Assembly: GCA_027371755.1 (NCBI GenBank)
Contig: DAHXLF010000004.1
Span: 1-44,001 of the forward strand
Origin: Acidimicrobiales bacterium
GTDB lineage: Bacteria; Actinomycetota; Acidimicrobiia; Acidimicrobiales; JABEUL01
Direction of reading: 5' to 3'
DNA: 44,001 nt
The notes beneath the pieces were generated by a model. The model saw nothing but the letters and a program-made list of their open reading frames with translations. It made no database searches and had not been told where the DNA came from. This document shows, piece by piece, positions 37,001 through 42,758 of the stretch (position 1 is the stretch's first letter; each line of letters begins with the position of its first letter). The position numbers and the translations under genes are program-made.

Positions 37001-37602
37001 GGCCGGGGGGGACAATACAAATGCCCAATTCGTCTAATTTGAATTTCGGTGCGGGTCAAAGTGTAGCTAATCGGATAATTATTCCAATTAATGTTGCGAC
37101 CGGCGACATCAGTATTTATAACTTTAATGGGACAACTGATATAATTTTGGATGTTACCGGCTATTTTACGTCATCTGCGTCTTCTCAGGCAGGTTTAGGG
37201 TTTAATTCAATAGTGCCGACGAGAATATGTGATACGCGACCAGTGGACGTGATTAATGTTGGATTTAATCAGTGTAATCTTAATGGGGCGGGAACTTTCA
37301 GTTCCGGGGAGACTCAGACGGTTATGGTCGGTGGAATCGATAACATTCCGACAAATGCCCAGGCGGTAGTTGCAAATGTAACGTCAACTAACACTTCACA
37401 AAACGGTGGATATTTTACCGTTTATCCGACGGTTGTGCCGACTCCGTCTACTCCGCCGAACATTTCTGATTTAAATTGGAATAGCGGAAACACGGTGGCA
37501 AATTTAGTGGAGGATGGTTTGGGTGCCAACGCGTCGATTAACGTATATAACTTTACGGGACAGGCCGACCTTATTATTGACGTTACCGGCTACTACAGTT
37601 AG
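34027..37602 (+). CDS. Large anchored surface protein: 14 paired-Cys propeller repeats, IPT/TIG, three CDTR-type domains
   Basis: A 1191-aa protein. A single N-terminal hydrophobic segment (about 14-31) anchors or exports it. Residues about 60-690 hold 14 repeats of 40-50 residues, each with a SxSC-x5-8-C pair (C-x5-C in most) and most with an Asp-box-like turn (TKDGGNSF, TTNFGISW, SNNSGANW), as in BNR/sortilin-type beta-propellers. An IPT/TIG domain follows (about 694-780). Three copies of a 125-140-residue domain, each opening with R-I/V-CDTR and containing a VANVT and a DVxGYF-like end, start near 786, 927 and 1065. The last repeat ends the protein. Start ATG lies inside the end of the preceding gene. 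A role in surface binding is likely but unproven. Confidence 0.85.
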   Translation: MGVAKVSLRATLKRVFVLCVLLPLILLFVIKKQPSLSPTTLIPKFVSTVSSLVTVSDNSYFDSISCPVADLCYVGGMASTGHGVLAVTKDGGNSFSFLSAAQSINPINIVQCPSGPVCYFASENQSNNTSQLALTTNGGGTFLTLANGPTNISNFTSISCIADQVCMTVGNDVYSNPVIYTTSNEGASFNQSVVPSGLAEISSVSCINSQTCVIGGITDTSSPEVFETTNFGISWQSVLLPSTFGKLAGLSCSPNKYCTVVGNSVNALPVAYSVNLSGLNYSQLQLPSNLQVVSSVSCQSSQLNFMCMAVGQLSNDQPAVLASISNGNFNLLINESFSGLLEGVSCSGVGFCGSLGKAAGVTGLFAGYLNGTVSFGDISNALSNLSNLNCLSDGFCAATSSDSLVGSQVLISNDFGATFNPVLTEPGGIMISSLSCPTQSNCFVGLNNNGSPNLIGLAIPSYVVSNITLPVNVAAVTGLSCYQATQCDIAGSTLTGQPYVYNTSDSGAGWTQIALPTSQATIIGISCLSNGGCSLIGTSTSGTATSLYSLNSGTSFVQSTLSTVPSNLTSIDCYSTSSCILIGEDQAGDPYIAVSTDSGTSYSIASIAPSNNILKSVSCYIDTAGNLCVVTALVPSNNSSFVYESNNSGANWIQLNQPGGNYPLDSVSCVSSSDCLVIGGLFSELSLALNPVPTISTLSPGSGPIQGGTVVTIQGNFLSGVSSVNFGTSAAASFKVISDNLVQAVSPPSPGGIQASVGVDVVTNVGASNSLNFSYLEIIYNPVTPFRICDTRAPNGSAVTVNQCDTSGASPLLANSTLNIQVTGLGSPAIPSDATAVVVNVTAADTTAAGGFLTVYPTGANRPTASNLNFGPNDTVANLVQVGIGSAGEISVYSFDGSTDIIVDVQGYFAPNAIATNSGGFIPLSPVRVCDTRSTAFSNQCNQNGHGTLGAGATINIGVSGGSYPVPDTATAVVANLTATDTTAAGGFLTAWPGGTIQMPNSSNLNFGAGQSVANRIIIPINVATGDISIYNFNGTTDIILDVTGYFTSSASSQAGLGFNSIVPTRICDTRPVDVINVGFNQCNLNGAGTFSSGETQTVMVGGIDNIPTNAQAVVANVTSTNTSQNGGYFTVYPTVVPTPSTPPNISDLNWNSGNTVANLVEDGLGANASINVYNFTGQADLIIDVTGYYS

Positions 37603-38185
37603 CTATTTTAGAAATTGTGTTTAATTGATTTTAGAGAAATTGGTATTGTTCTCGAATCCGATATCTTTTAAACGTTTGCGCTTCCGTTAGCTACTTCACA
37701 AAGATGTTCATAGGTGATTTATGTTTCACTAATTAAGTCGATTCGAATAAGTAAATAAACGTGTATTTGAAGTCCGCAAACCGATTCAGTTGGCTATAAC
37801 TCAAAATCATCAATTATCAATACATCCATATCAATATATACATATTCTCAGCTGAAATACCTTACTGAAGTTGGTAAAGCTATTATGGAAGCCTGAAACT
37901 CTGTATATTTAAATTAATCTAAAATGATTTTTAACCTGTGATATCTTTAGTTAAGGTTAGTTCGTGTAGCGCTAGTTCAATTATAGGTACCATTCGAATG
38001 CAATTGGAACGATGGCATAGGTACCTATGAATACTTTATAACCAACAAAAAATTAGAAACAATCAGATTGTTTGGCAGCTCCACAAAAATGTAAATAAAA
38101 ACAGACTAGTGTGATACCTAAGATATCACACTAGTCTAGGATTGACTCAATCAATCCAAAAATCTACAAGTCTACAGATCCTATT
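37603..38185. other. Intergenic region between convergent genes
   Basis: About 580 AT-rich bases with no credible gene. It contains ataggtacc (37983-37991) and the 12-base palindrome ataggtacctat (38017-38028), which could form a hairpin, and the strong minus-strand terminator at 38091-38137. Confidence 0.55.
38091..38137 (-). terminator. Intrinsic terminator of the 422-aa membrane protein gene
   Basis: Exact 14-bp stem agactagtgtgata (38103-38116) with tatcacactagtct (38124-38137) and a 7-base loop. On the minus strand the stem is followed at once by gtttttatttac. It lies about 50 bases after the stop of the minus-strand gene. A textbook rho-independent terminator. Confidence 0.85.
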
Positions 38186-39454
38186 TTATACGGCTCCGAT
38201 TGAACAACTGCCTATCCCGATGGCCGTTAGTTCTGAATTAAACGATGTATTGAGTTGCGATAACGTGCTGTTTGTTTGGGCAATTTGTGCCGAATTTGAA
38301 GTAGCAATAGCGTTTGATAGAGTTGTTTCATTTTTAGCAATTACAGAAAGATTGCCTTGCAGTTGAACAAGCTTTGTCTTTGTACCGTTAGGGGCAACAC
38401 CCAACAATGAATAGACTGCATTTGATTGTGCAATCTTTAAATTAGTTATATCTGAAATGAGTTGCATCTTGCTTTGATTTCCAGCATTAATTTGTTGAAC
38501 TAGCGGATTGGCTTGTGCGGTCAAATTTGAACAAATTGACTGAGCCTTTGAGGGAAACGACTTTGCCAATTTATCATTCTTATAAGTCTGATATCCGTAA
38601 GCGCTACAAGCCAATACCGCTAGAAGTCCAAATAGTATTAATATCGATTTAAAGGTTTTAAGACTCGATCGCTTTTTGCCGTAATGCACTTTATGTGAGC
38701 GTTTTATTGCGGATCTTTTGGCAAATGATTTTGTATTTTTTACCCCAGCAGTGTCAATTGCAGGGGAGTATACCAGGGCTGAAACAATCGACTTGCTTTT
38801 AACAGACGCCGTCTTAGTGTTTGATTTAACGTTTGCGATGGCGGAGTTCTTGGTTGTTTTGTTGTCTCTTCCAACAAAACTCATAAACCGAGCCTTTTGA
38901 TATTTCAACGCGTCAACAGGGTTTTGGATTAGATCATCGATGCGATCAAATATGGCCTTTAAAATTGATATTAAGTTTTTTAGCAATGCCGTAAAATTTA
39001 TTACCGAACTAATTCCGGCAAACTTTGATTGTTTACCCCCGGAACCAACAATCGAATCTCTGACCTGATTTTTCACTGGAATCAGTGTTACGGGTTGATA
39101 CCTACCGGAGGCTACACCAGTATTTATTGACTTAAGAACTATTGCAGGCCTCGAGTAGTTTTTGTCTGCTACAGCTACGCCCGCACTAGAATTAAATTCA
39201 TTAAAGTCATTGGCATGATTCACGGTAATAATTTTGGTCGGTATTTGCCTTAGGTGTGGCTCCCAAGAGCTAAATAAGTGCCAAGCCTGTTCCCATCCTT
39301 GCTGTGTTTTTTGAAAAATTTGTACGGGTTCGGTAAAAGTTCCTCTGCGATCTAGCTTGTCATAAATTGCAAAGAATTTATCGCTAAATCCTAAATAATA
39401 CCTTTCTCCCGCGTATGAAATGCTTACCGTTTCTGATTCCAATTGAGATACCAT
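38186..39454 (-). CDS. Single-span membrane protein with helical outer domain
   Basis: A 422-aa protein. An N-terminal cytoplasmic part (1-70) has a YYLGFSDKFFAIYD then GWEQAWHLFSSWEP pattern, which I believe recurs in actinobacterial proteins as a small domain with a conserved GW-AW-F-EP signature; function unknown. A Lys/Ser-rich linker (195-265) leads to one transmembrane segment (about 269-289, LKTFKSILILFGLLAVLACS), then an outer, mostly helical domain with coiled-coil character and two cysteines (C308, C417) that may form a disulfide. AAGGAG at good distance supports the ATG. Ends at a strong terminator. It lies upstream of tRNA-Val, on the opposite strand. Confidence 0.75.
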   Translation of the reverse strand: MVSQLESETVSISYAGERYYLGFSDKFFAIYDKLDRRGTFTEPVQIFQKTQQGWEQAWHLFSSWEPHLRQIPTKIITVNHANDFNEFNSSAGVAVADKNYSRPAIVLKSINTGVASGRYQPVTLIPVKNQVRDSIVGSGGKQSKFAGISSVINFTALLKNLISILKAIFDRIDDLIQNPVDALKYQKARFMSFVGRDNKTTKNSAIANVKSNTKTASVKSKSIVSALVYSPAIDTAGVKNTKSFAKRSAIKRSHKVHYGKKRSSLKTFKSILILFGLLAVLACSAYGYQTYKNDKLAKSFPSKAQSICSNLTAQANPLVQQINAGNQSKMQLISDITNLKIAQSNAVYSLLGVAPNGTKTKLVQLQGNLSVIAKNETTLSNAIATSNSAQIAQTNSTLSQLNTSFNSELTAIGIGSCSIGAV

Positions 39455-39618
39455 TTCTTAACTCCTTTATCACTCTCCGTGTTATCATCCTCACTAACAA
39501 TGCTAACACTTAATTAAAGCACACGCATTAATTTAATATAGTTTTAATACTAATTAATAAATATTTCATACCTTAAAATCTACCGTACACTCTTTGATAG
39601 ACTTAAATAGCAAAATTG

Positions 39619-39692
39619 GGGCGTTTAGCTCAGTTGGTTAGAGCAGCTGGCTTACAACCAGCAGGTCGGAGGTTCGAGTCCTCTAGCGCCCA
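39619..39692 (+). tRNA. trnV: tRNA-Val (anticodon TAC)
   Basis: A 74-nt cloverleaf: acceptor gggcgtt/agcgccc, D-arm with gctc/gagc, anticodon stem gctgg/ccagc around loop cttacaa (anticodon TAC, reading GTA and probably GTG), T-arm ggagg/cctct with loop ttcgagt. The discriminator is A and CCA is not encoded. Isolated, with no adjacent tRNA. The accessory toxin-antitoxin region starts about 140 bases downstream, a common arrangement because tRNA genes are frequent insertion sites. No repeated tRNA 3' end was found. Confidence 0.97.
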
Positions 39693-39830
39693 CTTGATGT
39701 TGTTAAATTTAGAACGTTTATCCTAATCTTATTTGTTGAACTAGATCAGCTATATTTACCCACGGAAAACCCGGAAGAGCCAGATTTTTAATGATTAAGC
39801 AGACTTAATTTTGGTTCATTTTCTCCGTTA

Positions 39831-39848
39831 GTACATCAAATGGTGTAC
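39831..39848. promoter_or_regulatory. Palindromic operator of the DUF1778/GNAT toxin-antitoxin pair
   Basis: gtacatc-aaat-ggtgtac: six of seven arm positions pair. It overlaps the -10 (TACAAT, 39846-39851) and lies just before the antitoxin start at 39858. TacA-type (RHH) antitoxins with their toxins are known to repress their own promoters through such GTAC-containing palindromes. Confidence 0.6.
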
Positions 39849-39851
39849 AAT
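39846..39851 (+). promoter_or_regulatory. -10 of the toxin-antitoxin operon; leaderless mRNA
   Basis: TACAAT ends seven bases before ATG 39858. Transcription would start at or within a base of the A of the ATG. No SD precedes this ATG. No good -35 is visible. Confidence 0.5.
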
Positions 39852-39857
39852 ATTTAT

Positions 39858-40127
39858 ATGGCTAACAAAACCGAACGATTGAGTATTCGATTGACTCCGG
39901 AGCAAGATATACTCCTTCATCGTGCTGCTGAAGCCAGAGGTGAATCGACCAACGCTTACGTACTACGAAATGCGGTTGGGGCCGCACAATCTGATCTGGC
40001 AGATCTGCGGGTTTTCGTGGCAGATGAAAATGCCTGGCTTGAAATTGAATCCTCTCTCTGCCAACCAGTGACGTTCACTTCGGAGATGGTGAAACTTCTT
40101 ACCACCCCATCGGTACTTGAGAAATAA
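39858..40127 (+). CDS. DUF1778 antitoxin (TacA-like)
   Basis: An 89-aa protein: N-terminal ribbon-helix-helix (MANKTERLSIRLTPEQ then AAEARGESTNAYVLRNAV) that binds DNA, and a C-terminal arm (FTSEMVKLLTTPSVLEK) that in characterised TacA proteins neutralises the GNAT toxin. An earlier ATG at 39840 lies inside the palindromic operator, so the ATG at 39858 is chosen. The stop is six bases before the toxin TTG start. Complete; the order antitoxin-toxin is standard. Confidence 0.88.
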   Translation: MANKTERLSIRLTPEQDILLHRAAEARGESTNAYVLRNAVGAAQSDLADLRVFVADENAWLEIESSLCQPVTFTSEMVKLLTTPSVLEK

Positions 40128-40133
40128 TTCAAC

Positions 40134-40637
40134 TTGAGTTTTCGGGGCCCTGTTCTTCTCGCAGATGATCATAATATTGAATATTTTCATTCTGGCGCTG
40201 AATTGCTAGACATTTGGATCAAAACTCGAGCTCGTGCTAATCAAGTCTCAGGTGCTTCAAGAACATGGGTGATTCTGAATGACCATTTTGTAGTCGCATA
40301 TTACGCTTCAGCAAGTGCTGCTGTAGTTCGAGATGCTGTGCCCAAAGCTATGAGACGTAATCAGCCGGAGATGCTTCCGGCAGTGTTACTTTCTCGACTT
40401 GCAGTACATACTGATTATCAAGGTCAAGGATTAGCGGCTTCACTGTTAAAACATTTCATGCTAAAAGCATTTGAGGTCAGTGAACGCATAGGTGTAAGAG
40501 TGGTTCTTGTTCACGCAAAAGATAACAATGCTAAGAGTTTTTATCTAAAGTACGGATTTGTACAATCTCCTTTTGATTCTCTCACGCTATTTCACCTACT
40601 ACCCCCTAGTTTAGGCAAATCCCATAACGATAGTTAG
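40134..40637 (+). CDS. GNAT acetyltransferase toxin (TacT-like)
   Basis: A 167-aa GNAT-fold protein. ELLDIWIKTRARANQVSGASRTWV matches the opening of TacT/AtaT toxins in pieces (GAELLDIWIKTRA, NQVSGASRTWV). The acetyl-CoA loop is DYQGQGLAASLL (about 103-114) and the catalytic Tyr region is FYLKYGF (about 142-148). TacT toxins acetylate the amino group of aminoacyl-tRNAs and stop translation. TTG start at 40134, coupled to the antitoxin. Complete, so probably active when antitoxin is absent. Confidence 0.88.
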   Translation: MSFRGPVLLADDHNIEYFHSGAELLDIWIKTRARANQVSGASRTWVILNDHFVVAYYASASAAVVRDAVPKAMRRNQPEMLPAVLLSRLAVHTDYQGQGLAASLLKHFMLKAFEVSERIGVRVVLVHAKDNNAKSFYLKYGFVQSPFDSLTLFHLLPPSLGKSHNDS

Positions 40638-40704
40638 GGAAAACTTGAATCGGCAATTGAGAGAATGACAATTTTATTTCGATTGTTCAGAGCGGGTAAC
40701 AAAA

Positions 40705-40748
40705 GTTTGAAAGCTGTTCTATAAGGTCCACCGGGAAATTTTACAACG
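40705..40748 (+). repeat. 44-bp dispersed repeat, copy 1
   Basis: Begins gtttgaaagctgt and ends aacg. It matches copy 2 at 42527-42570 at 40 of 44 positions in direct orientation, and similarity stops sharply at both ends. It lies between the GNAT toxin gene and the broken RelE-type gene. Confidence 0.75.
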
Positions 40749-40809
40749 ATTGGTCAGACAAATTACTTCCAATCATCATGTGAACAGCTTGAAATTGGTA
40801 ATTATGAAA

Positions 40810-41094
40810 TTAAGAGCACTTACCTCGGTGATAGATATCAGCACGATAGTCGATGTACAGGACATTAATCACTAGTTCGGATTCATTTAACTCGTAGATA
40901 ACGCGATAAACGCTCTGTCGAGCAGACCAAAGTCCTGAGAGTTCGTTCTTCAGGGGATGGCCCACTCTGCGAGGATTTGCAGTCAATGGGCCTAGCATAA
41001 ATTCAATTATTGCTCAAGCAATTTTTGGTGGAAGATGATCAAGTGAACGAGCAGCTGAAGACGCTACTAGCAGTTTCCAGGAGTTGGAAGTCAA
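40810..41094 (-). pseudogene. RelE-type toxin gene broken by an in-frame TGA
   Basis: The minus-strand frame encodes a full RelE/ParE-fold toxin of about 94 codons: WKLLVASSAARSLDHLPPKIA, then TGA (41014-41016), then AIIEFMLGPLTANPRRVGHPL and WSARQSVYRVIYELN, ending YRADIYHRGKCS. The 62-aa part after the stop is open from its ATG at 40998 but lacks the first strand and helix of the fold. No frameshift is visible; one nonsense mutation separates the halves. Other genes in the window use TGA as stop, so it is not recoding. The original start is uncertain (TTG at 41092-41094 is the outermost candidate). No antitoxin partner is recognisable next to it. Confidence 0.8.
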
Positions 41095-41221
41095 CGAACC
41101 AAGTATTTGGGATCATACTCAATTCATAGTTCGGTAATAGTTAAACTACTCTTAGAACCATATATTCAGTATGACCCATAATAATCGAATAAAAGTAACA
41201 GTCGATTGTTCAAAATAGGCC

Positions 41222-41809
41222 GTGTTTAATATTGCGCAACAGTTGACAACCCTTATTCGAAGGGTATATCGAGCACTTCCACATCATACTATAAACAGTG
41301 AAATTATAGGGAAGTTATATCGTGGGGAGGAATTAGAACGATTCAATAACGGCAAGCAAATCTATCTTCAAACTGCACAAGTTTTGTATACGATTGGAAA
41401 TGAGGGCAAGAGCATTTAGGCGTTCATAAATGCTCTAATCCAAAATGACATTCGTTCATTGTACGAAGTTCGGAAAAACCTTCCACGCCGCAAATTCGGG
41501 TTTTCTATGAGAACACTTGAACGCATCACGGAACCAGTCGGTATCGTGTATGTTCATATGCCTGATTTCAGTATTGAGTCCAAAAGCGACGTTCGCTTGA
41601 TACGTTCTAGGACTACCCATACCTGTTCAAAGATTATGCAAAGTCGGTTCCGTATGTATCACCATCAAAGTAGCCGATTTGAAGCATAATATTCCGAGTC
41701 CATAGCTCTATCTGCATATAGCCGAAAGTTAATTGTGATTGATCTTACTGAGTTAGATGACGACCTGGAGCGAGATATAAAAGAGATATTGAACTTATGT
41801 TGCATCTGA
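41222..41809 (+). pseudogene. Degraded gene of unknown family
   Basis: One plus-strand frame, starting at GTG 41222, reads coherent protein-like sequence interrupted by TAG (41417-41419) and TAA (41687-41689) and ending at TGA 41807-41809, about 195 codons. The first part is helical (IAQQLTTLIRRVYRAL, YRGEELERFNNGKQIYLQTA); after the first stop it continues AFINALIQNDIRSLYEVRKN, and after the second stop IALSAYSRKLIVIDLTELDDD. The middle may also contain frameshifts. I cannot name the family. Its position between two repeats and next to broken and intact toxin-antitoxin genes suggests accessory origin. Confidence 0.45.
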
Positions 41810-41981
41810 TTCTATTTCAAACGAGAAATGACTGAAAAAGGCGAACGGGGTCAGGTACATCAATTCCGTATTTAAAGATTTGATTTCTACCGAATCAAAA
41901 TCGAAATTAATTGATCTGGTTAAATCTTCTGGCATCTCCAAGAATAACTTGCGATTGTCAAGAAAGTGTTAAAATGTAAGC
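41810..41981. other. Short intergenic stretch before hicB
   Basis: Holds the hicB promoter near its right end. Otherwise AT-rich with several short in-frame fragments; nothing recognisable. Confidence 0.4.
41949..41975 (+). promoter_or_regulatory. Promoter of hicBA; leaderless mRNA
   Basis: TTGCGA (41949-41954), a 15-base spacer and TAAAAT (41970-41975). The ATG of hicB is at 41982, seven bases after the -10, so transcription should start on the start codon, as for the DUF1778 antitoxin upstream. No SD is present. Confidence 0.5.
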
Positions 41982-42227
41982 ATGAAGACTTTAAATTCAA
42001 CAGCAACTTATCAGGCTGTATTTAATTCTATTTCGGAGGGTGGCTTTGAAGTGTCTTTTCCCGACTTTCCGGGATGTGTAACTTTTGGAAATACATTCGA
42101 GGAAGCACAAAAAATGGCTTCTGAAGTGTTAAGTTTATGGATTGAAGAATTAGAGGCAGACCACAAAACAATACCGGACTCTCATAAGCGACCTATTATT
42201 GCCGATGTAACGGTTTCTCTTGCCTAA
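41982..42227 (+). CDS. hicB: HicB antitoxin
   Basis: An 81-aa HicB-type antitoxin. The partial RNase-H-fold core is clear: YQAVFNSISEGGFEVSFPDFPGCVTFGNTF in pieces (FNSISEGGFEVSFPDFPG, CVTFGNTFEEAQ), followed by the helix EVLSLWIEELEADHK. HicB binds and blocks HicA. A C-terminal DNA-binding domain, present in some HicB, is absent. It starts at ATG 41982 and overlaps hicA by 8 bases. Confidence 0.92.
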   Translation: MKTLNSTATYQAVFNSISEGGFEVSFPDFPGCVTFGNTFEEAQKMASEVLSLWIEELEADHKTIPDSHKRPIIADVTVSLA

Positions 42228-42438
42228 ATCGCTAACTGCCAAGCAAATTATTAAAATTCTTGAAGCAAACAGTTTTTATATTGCAAGGCAACGAGGCAGT
42301 CATATTATTTACAAACAAAAGCAAACTGGTCAAATCGTACCAGTACCTTTGCATAGTGGAAATAAACCGTTACCGATCGGCACATTTTTGGCTATTGTGA
42401 AACAGTCAGGACTTGATTCAAAATTATTTGAGAAGTAG
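42220..42438 (+). CDS. hicA: HicA mRNA-interferase toxin
   Basis: A 72-aa HicA toxin with a double-stranded-RNA-binding-like fold; it cleaves mRNA. The catalytic histidine is H28 in RQRGSHIIYKQ. The PVPLHSGNKPLPIGTF and LAIVKQSGLDSKLF parts complete the family signature. TTG start inside the end of hicB, so toxin output is coupled to the antitoxin. The order hicB-hicA, less common than hicA-hicB, is also known. Intact. Confidence 0.93.
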   Translation: MPKSLTAKQIIKILEANSFYIARQRGSHIIYKQKQTGQIVPVPLHSGNKPLPIGTFLAIVKQSGLDSKLFEK

Positions 42439-42526
42439 TTGGTTTGGTCTCGAGTGAGTTGACAGATTGCTCTCATCGAGCTTGTGAGCCTTGTGTCCCA
42501 GCTGGAATGTATAATACGGCATTCGG

Positions 42527-42570
42527 GTTTGAAAGCTGTCCTATAATGTCCACCGGTAAATTTTATAACG
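42527..42570 (+). repeat. 44-bp dispersed repeat, copy 2
   Basis: Same unit and direction as 40705-40748, with four differences. It follows hicA by 88 bases. The two copies bracket 1.78 kb containing the broken RelE-type gene, the degraded gene and hicBA. Confidence 0.75.
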
Positions 42571-42620
42571 CCCTTATACAACGAGAGCTCTGAGGCAAGA
42601 TGTTTAAGATGGGATTAGAC

Positions 42621-42697
42621 AGATATAACCATTGGGGTGGTTATATCTAAACCGAAATGTGTGGTAAATTTCGGTTTAGATAGTCCCTAAGAGACTA
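42621..42697. other. Three chained, mutually exclusive hairpins
   Basis: Hairpin 1: agatataacca with tggttatatct (11 bp, 42621-42648). Hairpin 2: tatctaaaccgaaat with atttcggtttagata (15 bp, 42644-42682). Hairpin 3: tagtc with gacta (5 bp, 42681-42697). Each shares arm bases with the next (five and two), so adjacent hairpins cannot all form in full at once. No T-tract follows any of them. Confidence 0.65.
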
Positions 42698-42712
42698 GTA
42701 ATGGATCCTAAC

Positions 42713-42737
42713 AAAAAAAGAACCTGATAAAGATTCT
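42713..42737 (-). terminator. Intrinsic terminator of the WS/DGAT gene
   Basis: On the minus strand agaatc and ggttct pair (one G-U) around a 7-base loop, followed by seven T. It lies 22 bases after the stop. The stem is short but the T-tract is clear. Confidence 0.55.
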
Positions 42738-42758
42738 ATTTGGGATATTTGGAATTGG

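Larger units (their letters stand above)
42439..42758. other. Intergenic region with repeat and hairpins
   Basis: About 320 bases without a gene, between hicA and the WS/DGAT gene. It holds copy 2 of the 44-bp repeat, a chain of three overlapping hairpins and a minus-strand terminator. A weak hairpin ctcga/tcgag (42449-42480) follows hicA. Confidence 0.6.

Noticed and set aside
39660-39692. tRNA-Val 3' end as a phage or island attachment site.
   Set aside because: I looked for a second copy of the tRNA 3' sequence downstream and did not see one; no integrase gene is in the window.
40810-40998. Treating the 62-aa RelE-like frame as a complete small gene.
   Set aside because: The missing N-terminal part of the fold is readable just upstream in the same frame across one TGA, so it is a broken gene.
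38103-42699. The loop cctaaga and the octamer agactagt occur both in the terminator at 38103-38137 and near 42681-42699.
   Set aside because: The short matches are arranged differently in the two places and probably coincide by chance.
39693-42758. Chromosomal integron cassette array, because several toxin-antitoxin modules stand in a row.
   Set aside because: No integrase gene, no attC-like sites between the modules, and one module runs on the other strand. The 44-bp repeat lacks the palindromic structure of attC.
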